A stretch of DNA of 10,598 nt from an uncultured Flammeovirgaceae bacterium (lineage in GTDB: Bacteria; Bacteroidota; Bacteroidia; Cytophagales; Cyclobacteriaceae), in contig CAMLLI010000065.1 of NCBI GenBank assembly GCA_946480685.1, forward strand, positions 1 through 10,598. The letters run 5' to 3'. Within the stretch, counting starts at the first letter, position 1. Every line of letters starts with the position of its first letter. The position numbers and the translations under genes are program-made. This document shows positions 1 to 5,557 of this stretch, piece after piece. Under the pieces are notes generated by a model, which was given only the letters and a program-made list of their open reading frames with translations, searched no databases and had not been told where the DNA came from.

Positions 1-1
1 G

Positions 2-118
2 GATGGACACACTGCTACTATTCCAGGCGAATTTATGATTGATGAGCACGGCAAGTTATCGATTGTACACTATGGCCGCTTTGTTGGCGATCATCTGCCG
101 GTGCATACATTCTTTTAA
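2..118 (+). CDS. Peroxiredoxin-like / thioredoxin-fold protein, C-terminal fragment
   Basis: Frame 2 is open from the window edge to TAA at 116-118 and encodes the last 38 residues of a protein whose start lies outside. The tail reads IPGEFMIDEHGKLS, then HYGRFVGDHLP. This is the usual ending of AhpC/TSA-like and PRXL2-like thioredoxin-fold proteins: the cis-Pro strand (IPGEFMID), a beta turn, the next strand, and the YG...GDHLP helix start. The catalytic cysteine region would be upstream, so peroxidase activity cannot be judged. The gene converges on the AraC-type gene, and the two stop codons are only 5 bp apart, leaving no room for a separate terminator. The fold assignment rests on about 38 residues of family-like sequence. 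A disulfide oxidoreductase or a non-catalytic member is equally possible. Confidence 0.7.
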   Translation, partial: DGHTATIPGEFMIDEHGKLSIVHYGRFVGDHLPVHTFF

Positions 119-123
119 TATTG

Positions 124-516
124 TTATGCAGCAACGCGGTTCGCGATGTCGGTATATTTTTGCAGAAGCTGCTTTCTATACTGCGAAGGTTTTATACCGG
201 CATATGACTTGAACCACTTTGTGAAGTTGGAAGGGTCGTATGTAAGTATACGGGCAACATCAGCAATGGAGTTCTGCTTGTTGTCCAACAGTCCTTTTGC
301 TACTTCCAGGATTTTGCGTTCGTAGAAGTAACACGGATGTTTGCCTGTCAGATTTTTAATAACATTACTCAGGTGTGTGGGGTGTATAAATAACCGCCCG
401 GCTATTTCGTGCAGTTCAAACATCTCATCCACCTTTCCATTCAGTACATCTTGCAGATGCTCATCAATCACCTGCAGATACTTATCAAAGATCTCTTCAC
501 TTCTGGATTGATACAT
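124..516 (-). CDS. AraC-family transcriptional regulator, DNA-binding domain only
   Basis: A 130-residue protein consisting almost entirely of the AraC/XylS double helix-turn-helix. HTH1 lies at about residues 32-77 (LHEIAGRLFIHPTHLSNVIK, then the long linker helix). HTH2 lies at about 83-114 (SIADVARILTYDPSNFTKWFK, then the family signature GIKPSQYR). No effector or cupin domain is present, only a helical leader of about 30 residues (FDKYLQVIDEHLQDVL). It therefore probably acts without its own ligand pocket, like MarA/SoxS-type regulators, or senses through a partner. It is downstream of the globin gene on the same strand, with 108 bp between them. That gap carries two direct repeats 21 bp apart, the spacing expected for an AraC-type protein, so autoregulation or control of the globin is plausible (inference). 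Family assignment is secure; target and signal are unknown. Confidence 0.9.
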   Translation of the reverse strand: MYQSRSEEIFDKYLQVIDEHLQDVLNGKVDEMFELHEIAGRLFIHPTHLSNVIKNLTGKHPCYFYERKILEVAKGLLDNKQNSIADVARILTYDPSNFTKWFKSYAGIKPSQYRKQLLQKYTDIANRVAA

Positions 517-586
517 TGTGATATTTTTTTGAGTTTCAGCGAATTGAAATTATGATAGTCGTTAAAGGTCTCAACGGCCCACAACA

Positions 587-620
587 AAAATATGGTGAGG
601 TTTTCAGAAAAAATGGTGAG
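587..620. promoter_or_regulatory. Direct repeat with 21-bp period, candidate AraC-type binding sites
   Basis: AAAATATGGTGAG at 587-599 recurs as AAAAAATGGTGAG at 608-620. The 13-mers match at 12 of 13 positions and their period is 21 bp, two helical turns. AraC-family proteins typically bind direct repeats on one DNA face with about this period (established for AraC itself). The repeats lie between the globin stop and the start of the AraC-type gene, about 70-100 bp upstream of the latter. A weak -33-like TTG (complement of 572-574) lies just downstream of them in the direction of the AraC-type gene. Function is inferred. Confidence 0.4.
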
Positions 621-624
621 CAGT

Positions 625-999
625 TCAGTTTTCATCCTGGTTTACCATAAACATGGCGGTTGGAACGAAACGCTTGAACAATTCATCCTTAAGTGCTTCG
701 TCAACCGGTAAACTTTTTAGCGCGACAGACATACAGGAAAGCCAGGCAACGGCATCGTCTTGTGTGATTGTATGTGGCATATGGCGCGCTCTTAGTCGCG
801 GATGTCCGAATTTTTCAGAATATAGTGCCGGGCCACCAAAAAATTGTGTGAGGAATAAGCGTTGTCTTTCTTTGATCTCGTTCTTGTCTGTCTTGAACAA
901 ATGCGCTATCTGTTCATTCTCAAAAACAAGATCATAAAAACGATCTACCAATGTTCTCAGATTTTCCTCTCCCAGCTCATTGTACAATGTTGTTTGCAT
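625..999 (-). CDS. Group II (YjbI/TrHbO-type) truncated haemoglobin
   Basis: A 124-residue 2-over-2 globin, normal length for the family. Visible landmarks are LYNELG at the N-terminus (helix A), RFYDLVF with Tyr22 at the B10 position, FLTQFFGGP at 49-57, the group II hallmark HPRLRARHMPH with proximal His at about 73, and Trp86 (AWLSCM), the conserved TrpG8. The ending FKRFVPTAMFMVN is also typical of helix H. Such proteins bind haem in the cytoplasm and are linked to oxygen, nitric oxide or peroxide chemistry; the exact reaction here is unknown. The upstream flank contains an inverted repeat (1009-1028). The AraC-type regulator follows on the same strand, and a secreted protein is divergent upstream. 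The ATG start fits the family's normal N-terminus. Confidence 0.92.
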   Translation of the reverse strand: MQTTLYNELGEENLRTLVDRFYDLVFENEQIAHLFKTDKNEIKERQRLFLTQFFGGPALYSEKFGHPRLRARHMPHTITQDDAVAWLSCMSVALKSLPVDEALKDELFKRFVPTAMFMVNQDEN

Positions 1000-1008
1000 G
1001 CGTCAATA

Positions 1009-1028
1009 TTGAAAAATTCTAATTTCAA
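1009..1028. promoter_or_regulatory. Inverted repeat upstream of the globin gene
   Basis: TTGAAA (1009-1014) and TTTCAA (1023-1028) are perfect 6-bp inverted arms separated by 8 bp. The element ends 10 bp upstream of the globin ATG, between the divergent globin and secreted-protein genes. It could be an operator for a dimeric regulator, but it does not match the 5-4-5 Fnr box, and in AT-rich DNA a 6-bp palindrome can arise by chance. Confidence 0.25.
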
Positions 1029-1161
1029 AAGCAATGCATCATCAGCAGGTCATCAAGTAAACCGCTCCGCTGATCAAGCAAATTATTTTCATTCCGGCCG
1101 ACTATGTTCCTTTACAGCGTAAACGGTAAAACAGTTCTTTTCACCTTAAATTTTTAATGCT

Positions 1162-1632
1162 ATGAAATCAATAATCAATACATCCGGCACGCTGAGGCTG
1201 CTGATGTGGATTGCCGTTAGTGCAATTCTGTTTTCGTTTTCCGGTGACATGGGTACTGACAGTTATAAAGTTTATCTGAATGACAAACTTGTGCTGCAGC
1301 AATATGTAATGCGACAGGCGGCTGCAATTCCTACACTTCCGCTCGAAGGGGCAGAGGCTACGGACGAACTAAGAATCTACTATAATCACTGCGGTAAGAT
1401 TGGTACATCGCGCAAGATTTCTATTCAGAGTGATGCCGATAAAAAACTGAAGGATTGGAGCTTTGCAGATGTAAGCGGTACAGATACCGGTATGGATTTC
1501 AAGGTAAAAGATATACTCTCGCTCGGCAAAGCAAACGACGATGTAAAGATCATCTATACCTCGACCGAAATTCCGGACGGTATTACACTGGCTTCTGTAG
1601 CTGTGAAAGACAGGAAGACAGCTTCCAATTAA
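1162..1632 (+). CDS. Small secreted protein of unknown function (Bacteroidota type)
   Basis: A 156-residue protein with an N-terminal signal segment: the basic start MKSIINTSGTLR, then a hydrophobic stretch at about 11-26 (LLMWIAVSAILFSFSG). The mature part begins with the motif GTDSYKVYLNDKLVLQQYV. It continues with short beta-like segments (DELRIYYNHCGKIGTSR at about 68-84, DWSFADVSGTDTGMDFKVKDIL). I recall similar uncharacterised proteins with the GTDSY.VYLN, YY.HCG and W.FAD motifs in other Bacteroidota, but I know of no function. The single cysteine after the signal (Cys77) sits in the HCG motif and not at a lipobox, so it is probably periplasmic or exported soluble, not a lipoprotein. 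It is monocistronic, with a strong terminator right after it, and divergent from the globin. Confidence 0.75.
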   Translation: MKSIINTSGTLRLLMWIAVSAILFSFSGDMGTDSYKVYLNDKLVLQQYVMRQAAAIPTLPLEGAEATDELRIYYNHCGKIGTSRKISIQSDADKKLKDWSFADVSGTDTGMDFKVKDILSLGKANDDVKIIYTSTEIPDGITLASVAVKDRKTASN

Positions 1633-1650
1633 TTGGTCAGGGAAATAGTC

Positions 1651-1687
1651 AAGCGAGATATAGTATACTGCTATATCTCGCTTTTTT
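1651..1687 (+). terminator. Rho-independent terminator after the secreted protein gene
   Basis: A perfect 13-bp stem (1651-1663 with 1671-1683, arm core AGCGAGATATAG) closes a 7-nt loop and runs directly into a T tract (1682-1687). It starts 18 bp after the stop of the secreted-protein gene. In the opposite direction the stem is followed only by a weak T-poor run, so termination of the convergent AhpD-like gene here is possible but less certain. Confidence 0.88.
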
Positions 1688-1700
1688 ATGGCTATAGATG

Positions 1701-2144
1701 CTATTGATCCGGTGCAGGCGCCAGATTCGTGGCAACACCGATTCGTGTCCAGCCGTTAATAGCGATAATCGCCATCATTACCTGTGCAGTATATTTCTCG
1801 CCGAGCACTTTTATAGCGTTGTTATAAGTAGCATCCGACAGTCGGTTTTGTATCAGCGTTACTTCTTCGGTAAGGGATAGAATAGCCTGCTCTTCCGCTG
1901 TGAAGAAAGGTGTTTCCCTCCAGCACGTTAGTGCATAGATTCGTTGTTCCGTTTCGCCATGCTTGCGTGCATCTTTCGTATGCAGGTCTACACAATACGA
2001 GCACCCGTTAATTTGCGCTGCCCGGATTTTGATAAGCTCTTTATGTGTTTTGGACAGCTGTGTTGTGGCCAGATATTTTTCAAAAGCCTGCATCACCTTG
2101 TAACCTTCGGGTTCGATTTCGTTCATTTTGAATCTCTTTTCCAT
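1701..2144 (-). CDS. Carboxymuconolactone decarboxylase family / AhpD-like alkylhydroperoxidase
   Basis: A 147-residue all-helical protein with the AhpD signature E-x11-C-x2-C-x3-H: Glu36, Cys48, Cys51 and His55 (NGCSYCVDLH). In AhpD this set forms the redox-active dithiol and proton relay that reduces peroxides. The tail NGWTRIGVATN is also typical of this Bacteroidota subgroup. Genuine carboxymuconolactone decarboxylases lack the CxxC, so a peroxidase or thiol-redox role is favoured; substrate and electron donor are unknown. It lies 83 bp downstream of the Crp/Fnr gene on the same strand, a recurrent pairing that suggests the regulator controls it (inference). The start could be the first Met or Met7 (MNEIEPEGY), since the conserved part begins there. 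It converges on the secreted-protein gene. Confidence 0.9.
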   Translation of the reverse strand: MEKRFKMNEIEPEGYKVMQAFEKYLATTQLSKTHKELIKIRAAQINGCSYCVDLHTKDARKHGETEQRIYALTCWRETPFFTAEEQAILSLTEEVTLIQNRLSDATYNNAIKVLGEKYTAQVMMAIIAINGWTRIGVATNLAPAPDQ

Positions 2145-2227
2145 AAATCAATAATGTTTAATGACAGGACAAAGGAGCGAATCCCGACCAACAAAAATCT
2201 TAATCTTGTTCAAGAAAGGAGAGAACG

Positions 2228-2800
2228 TTATCCTTTTCGCGCGCGGATCTTGCTCAAAAATTCAGGCGTAAAGCCCAGATAGGAGGCGAGCATATATTGG
2301 GGCACCCGTTGTACAAATTCCGGAAATGCATTATTGAAATGGCGATACCGTTCTTCGCCGGAAAGACTGTAGATATAGTGTATGCGATTCAGCGAAGCTG
2401 CGAAGGCGCGTTGTAAAATAATTCTGAAGTAACGTTCCAGCGCAGGTACTTTATGGAACAATTCATCTTCAACCGATTTTTTCAGGATGATGATCTGCGA
2501 TTCCTCAACAGCTTGTATAGTATATAGTGAAGGCTGCTGAAAATCCATGCTGGTATAATCGGTGATCCACCAGTTGTCAATAGCGAATTGAATGATTTGT
2601 TCTGAACCCTGATCGGTCGTGAAATACTTTCGGACACAGCCGTTCGCGATAAAGTAGTTTGCCTGGCATACTTGTCCTTGTTGCAAAATATACTCCTTGT
2701 TTGCTACTGTGCTAACCTGCAGATACGACTTAATGATTTCTTCCTCGTCTGCAGTCAAAGAGATATACTTTTTCAGATGATGAAACAGAGGGGTAAACAT
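2228..2800 (-). CDS. Crp/Fnr-family transcriptional regulator
   Basis: A 190-residue protein. The first 120 residues form a cNMP-binding-like beta-barrel (KEYILQQGQVCQANYFIANGCVRKY, then FAIDNWWITDY). A long dimerisation helix follows at about 125-150 (PALERYFRIILQRAFAASLNRI). The C-terminal winged HTH reads RVPQYMLASYLGFTPEFLSKIRARK at about 165-189; LASYLGFTPEFLS is the HTH core. The motif QFAIDNWWITD is characteristic of the Bacteroidota subgroup of this family, whose ligand is usually unknown. The cyclic-nucleotide phosphate-binding RxA motif of CRP is not evident and there are no Fnr-type cysteine clusters, so cAMP or Fe-S sensing is not supported. It is followed by the AhpD-like gene, its likely target or operon partner, and is divergent from the ATE homologue. 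Confidence 0.92.
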   Translation of the reverse strand: MFTPLFHHLKKYISLTADEEEIIKSYLQVSTVANKEYILQQGQVCQANYFIANGCVRKYFTTDQGSEQIIQFAIDNWWITDYTSMDFQQPSLYTIQAVEESQIIILKKSVEDELFHKVPALERYFRIILQRAFAASLNRIHYIYSLSGEERYRHFNNAFPEFVQRVPQYMLASYLGFTPEFLSKIRARKG

Positions 2801-3064
2801 GCTGGTAAAGATGATAAATTATACGGGTCGGTACATGCGTTCTGATGAAGAAAAAGAAACGACACAAGACGCCATTTTAACAGTCCTGGATATTTTGCAG
2901 GTCCTCATTTTTGAACCAAATTGCTGAAAACGCTGGATGATGCCACAAATAAATGTCGCCTCTTGTTTCAGATGGAAGAACACAGATCTCTGCTTTCATC
3001 TTTGCTGAATTTGCATTTCCTTCGCGGGGAAGAAAGCTGTGATCCGTAACTTCTTTTTGTTAGT
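2801..3064. other. Divergent intergenic region between the Crp/Fnr and ATE-like genes
   Basis: These 264 bp must contain the promoters of both divergent genes, but I see no convincing TAnnTTTG box. They include a 30-codon ATG-to-TGA frame at 2835-2927 on the plus strand (beginning MRSDEEKETTQDAILTV), which is open but without further support. They also hold an imperfect inverted repeat around 2966-3010 (TTCAGATGGAAG against CTTTCAT...CTGAA with a 5-nt bulge). Nothing here is firmly assignable. Confidence 0.35.
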
Positions 3065-4150
3065 ATGAATTTGAAGGGAAGAGATATGTTTGCCCAGGTT
3101 CATTGCCCGAGCGCGTTAGCTCCACACGAGCTTGATGCATACCTGGAACGTGGCTGGTTCAGGATGCGACAAAATATTTTCACAACCAACTTCGTACATT
3201 TCAAAGATCAGTTTTACAGCGCGCTGTGGCTGCGTGTATCACTTGCTGATCTGAAACACGATTCCGGTCGCGATAAATTGTTCAAACAGAACGCAGGCTT
3301 TCGCACAGAAATTCGTCCAGCCTCTGTTACAGAAGAGAAGGAAGCTCTATATGCCCGCTATCGCGAACAGATTTCTTTTGATCCAATTGCCTCACTCACG
3401 CAACTGCTATACGGTGACGCATCCACAACCAATATTTATAATTCTTTTGAAGTCGCGGTATACGATGGAGACAACCTGATCGCGATCGGTTTTTTTGATG
3501 TAGGTGCTGTTAGTGCTGCGGGTATTGTATCGGTATATGATCCTGCCTATAAGAAATATAGTCTCGGTAAGTATCTTATTTATTCAAAAATAGAGTATTG
3601 TAAAAAACAATCTCTTCAATATTTCTACCCCGGCTATTTTGTTCCCGGCTACAAAGCTTTTGATTACAAGTTGACCATCGGCCGATCGGCTCTCCACTTT
3701 CTGGCACTGCAAACACAGGAGTGGACTCCGATTGATAAGTTTTCCCCGGAGTATATACCTTATGCTGTCATGCAAAACCGACTGAAAGAAGTTCAGCAAA
3801 TACTGGCAGGGAGAAAACTGGAGAGTAAATTGTTGAAGTACGAATTTTTTGATGCAAACCTGTTCCCCGAATTACGGAGTGCGGCACTTTTCGATTTTCC
3901 GGTGATGCTGATCTGTTCCGATGCCTGGAATAATGATCTTAATCATGTGATTGTCTTTGATGTGCGCGATGCACACTATCATTTGTTGCAATGCATACCG
4001 GTATATATACCCAATGTTCCGGTAAAGGATCCGGAGTTTTATTCGGAATATATCATTCGCGAGGAACACGAAATCTATATCTCTGCCACCGCTCAGGGCA
4101 TCGTTGACTGGATGATAAACTATATGTCGCATCGAGATGTATCCGTATAA
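3065..4150 (+). CDS. Arginyl-tRNA--protein transferase (ATE/Bpt)-like protein lacking the N-terminal cysteine motif
   Basis: A 361-residue protein related to ATE1/Bpt enzymes, which transfer Arg or Leu from tRNA to protein N-termini as N-degron signals. The N-terminal part keeps the ATE layout: APHELDAYLERGWFRM at about 19-34, then FYSALWLRVSL at about 50-60, then the KLFKQN that corresponds to RR..R.N. However, the paired cysteines expected between these segments are replaced (NIFTTNFVHF). The GNAT-like ATE C-domain is clear: YARYREQ near 97, FEVAVYDGDNLIAIGFFDVG near 128-147, the hallmark SVYDPAYKKYSLGKYLI near 156-172, and YFYPGYFVPGYKAFDYKL near 185-202. About 115 further residues form an extension of unknown role. 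An in-frame stop at 3047 bounds the gene. The first Met or Met8 (MFAQVHCP, at 3086) may be the true start; I suspect Met8. Transferase activity is inferred by homology only. Confidence 0.75.
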   Translation: MNLKGRDMFAQVHCPSALAPHELDAYLERGWFRMRQNIFTTNFVHFKDQFYSALWLRVSLADLKHDSGRDKLFKQNAGFRTEIRPASVTEEKEALYARYREQISFDPIASLTQLLYGDASTTNIYNSFEVAVYDGDNLIAIGFFDVGAVSAAGIVSVYDPAYKKYSLGKYLIYSKIEYCKKQSLQYFYPGYFVPGYKAFDYKLTIGRSALHFLALQTQEWTPIDKFSPEYIPYAVMQNRLKEVQQILAGRKLESKLLKYEFFDANLFPELRSAALFDFPVMLICSDAWNNDLNHVIVFDVRDAHYHLLQCIPVYIPNVPVKDPEFYSEYIIREEHEIYISATAQGIVDWMINYMSHRDVSV

Positions 4151-4158
4151 ATACGGAT
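4141..4158 (+). terminator. Small hairpin straddling the ATE-like stop codon, weak terminator candidate
   Basis: ATCCGTAT (4141-4148) and ATACGGAT (4151-4158) are perfect inverted arms 2 bp apart. The TAA stop (4148-4150) lies at the tip, effectively a 7-bp stem with a 4-nt loop. It is followed by a T-rich but interrupted run (GTTTATTTAA). It may contribute to termination, but it lacks a solid U tract. Confidence 0.35.
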
Positions 4159-4668
4159 GTTTATTTAAGCGTTTATCGTTAGCCTTCATACGCAATAAAC
4201 CTGATAACAATTCTTTATACACACCTTTACATTTGCTCTACTCTAATAACTACCACCCAATTGAGCAAGGACTGTAAAATTAATTTTAGCAGGCCGTGTT
4301 AACTTGTTCTTTGAGTCTATACTTCTTTCTTGGAGTATACTGAAGTAGCAAGTATTGATCGTTTCGTGGAGATGCGTAACGTTATCAATATTTTGCGTAG
4401 CCCCAACTTCAGCATACCCTAACAATGGAAGGCAAGTATGATTTTTACATTTTCAAAAACGGTTTTCACTAATGGATGTATCTATATACCCCAGTTTATG
4501 AGGTGTAATAATACTACCCGCGACTGAAGACGATGTTGTTAGCGAGCGATTATAAATTTACCAGGTCCTCGTTCAGCAACGCTAAGGAAAATGCGAATAA
4601 ATACAGGACTAAAAGAAATATAGCGTCAGCGGAATGCCTGCTTCAGGATTGTAAAGAAAGACGAATTA
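4151..4668. other. 518-bp gene-free region between the ATE-like and DHp-like genes
   Basis: I find no credible gene in either strand; the only frame of about 60 codons (minus strand, 4243-4425) matches nothing I know and runs through a hairpin. The region contains a perfect 14-bp palindrome TAAAATTAATTTTA (4275-4288) and a long imperfect hairpin (4323-4429), described separately. The distal part (4440-4668) must include the promoter of the downstream gene, but no clear -7 box is visible. No tRNA-like or IS-like ends are seen. Confidence 0.6.
4323..4429. repeat. Long imperfect inverted repeat (about 107 nt), structured element of unknown function
   Basis: The two halves fold on each other. 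The outer arm 4323-4346 pairs with 4406-4429 at 20 of 24 positions, counting two G-T pairs; its best block is CTGAAGT (4340-4346) with ACTTCAG (4406-4412), next to GTAT with ATAC. After an internal loop, the inner arm GCAAG-TATTGAT-CGTT (4348-4363) pairs with AACG (4378-4381), ATCAATA (4384-4390) and TTTTGC (4391-4396), with small bulges. The apical loop is about 14 nt. There is no T tract, so it is not a simple terminator. It could be a small RNA, a mobile palindromic repeat relic or an mRNA leader structure of the downstream gene; the sequence alone does not decide. Confidence 0.5.
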
Positions 4669-5094
4669 ATGGCGGGAAAAATTGACGATAAGTTTAATGT
4701 TGAAGAGGTACGCAGCCTGCTTGAAACGGAAGCTCAACGCAACAAAGAGCTGGAGCGCTTAAACACACAACTGAAAGCGCAGAAGCAGATGCTGTATAAA
4801 ATTATACAGGAGTTGTATGAGAAAGAAAAAGACAACCTGCTGAAATCCGAAGAGCTGGTGGCACAGAAGGAAGAGATCGAGTTGCAAAATCAGAAGCTTA
4901 TTGAGTATGCTTTTTATAATGCGCATAAGGTAAGGGGACCCTTGGCGCGTATACTTGGCCTGGTATATCTGCTGAAGCGTGAGGCTGACAAGATTGGTTT
5001 TGTTGATAATGATCAGTATCTCGATAAATTGTCAGAGAGCGCCAATGAGCTGGATATCGCTGTAAGAGAAATGTCGCACTATTTAAATGAATAG
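4669..5094 (+). CDS. Coiled-coil protein with histidine-kinase-like DHp segment but no ATPase domain
   Basis: A 141-residue protein. Residues about 12-78 are a charged heptad-like coiled coil (ETEAQRNKELERLNTQLKAQ, QELYEKEKDNLLKSEELVAQ). Residues about 78-141 resemble the dimerisation and histidine-phosphotransfer segment of Bacteroidota histidine kinases. The H-box equivalent is YNAHKVRGPLARILGL with His86, and the second helix is LDKLSESANELDIAVREMSHYL. The HATPase domain (N, G1 and G2 boxes) is absent: the frame ends in a normal stop and the next gene is unrelated. It cannot be an autonomous kinase. It may be a phosphotransfer or dimerisation partner, a decoy, or a remnant (inference). There is no membrane segment, so it is cytoplasmic. 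The STAS-like gene starts 47 bp downstream, suggesting a shared transcript. Confidence 0.75.
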   Translation: MAGKIDDKFNVEEVRSLLETEAQRNKELERLNTQLKAQKQMLYKIIQELYEKEKDNLLKSEELVAQKEEIELQNQKLIEYAFYNAHKVRGPLARILGLVYLLKREADKIGFVDNDQYLDKLSESANELDIAVREMSHYLNE

Positions 5095-5141
5095 TGTTAG
5101 ATATATAGATGACGTAATTACTGTATTTAAACCTTGTAGAG

Positions 5142-5540
5142 ATGACGGATGTGACATTGTTCTATGAAAAAGAATATGCCTGGGCACAATACAACGAAGT
5201 GGGCCGCTATGTAATGATTGCCTGGATTACATCACCAAGCTCAAAGGAGTATAGGGATGTTATGGAGATGTTGATTGAAGCGATGAAACGATTCAAAACC
5301 GGTAAACTTATTTTTGATAACCGAAAAGCCGGTGCGCTTTTACCTGCCGACCAGGAGTGGGCATTTACGGAGTGGCATAGTCGAGCGTTGGCCGCAGGAC
5401 ATACACACGTTGCTATAATTCAGTCGCCTGATATTTTTTCACAGATATCTGCTATAGATGTTTTGAGTCATGTTGCCATTCCAACGGCTTTCTTTGATAA
5501 CACAGAAGATGCCATTACCTGGATGAGTGATTTTTATTAA
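5142..5540 (+). CDS. STAS/SpoIIAA-like domain protein
   Basis: A 132-residue single-domain protein with alternating strands and helices: YVMIAWITSPSSKEYRDVMEML at about 23-44, LIFDNRKAGALLPADQEWAF at about 56-75, HVAIIQSPDIFSQISAIDVL at about 88-107, and a final strand and helix (TAFFDNTEDAITWMSDFY). This pattern, especially the D-N/T-R....P.DQEW segment and closing ITWM helix, matches a Bacteroidota group annotated as STAS/SpoIIAA-like or STAS/SEC14-like. The phosphorylatable Ser of classical anti-anti-sigma factors (DSSG) is missing from the equivalent loop, so classical partner switching is not supported. It sits in a run with the DHp-like gene upstream and the unknown gene 17 bp downstream. 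No transmembrane segment or signal peptide is seen. Function is unknown; the fold call is moderate. Confidence 0.65.
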   Translation: MTDVTLFYEKEYAWAQYNEVGRYVMIAWITSPSSKEYRDVMEMLIEAMKRFKTGKLIFDNRKAGALLPADQEWAFTEWHSRALAAGHTHVAIIQSPDIFSQISAIDVLSHVAIPTAFFDNTEDAITWMSDFY

Positions 5541-5557
5541 CATCCCATTCATACGGA

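Noticed and set aside
653..1122. Plus-strand frames opposite and upstream of the globin gene
   Set aside because: They lie antisense to the globin, whose family motifs are unmistakable, and their translations show no domain-like pattern.
1944..2282. Plus-strand 112-codon frame across the AhpD-like and Crp/Fnr junction
   Set aside because: It overlaps two genes with firm family motifs on the minus strand and shows none of its own.
4275..4288. Perfect palindrome TAAAATTAATTTTA
   Set aside because: Pure A/T palindromes of this length occur by chance in AT-rich intergenic DNA; noted within the gap description but not called an operator.
4243..4425. Minus-strand 60-codon frame in the 518-bp gap
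   Set aside because: It resembles no known family, has no neighbouring support, and overlaps the imperfect hairpin, so the open frame is probably chance.
4323..4429. Integron attC site
   Set aside because: The hairpin has no flanking RYYYAAC/GTTRRRY core sites in the required arrangement, and no integrase or cassette-like gene is nearby.
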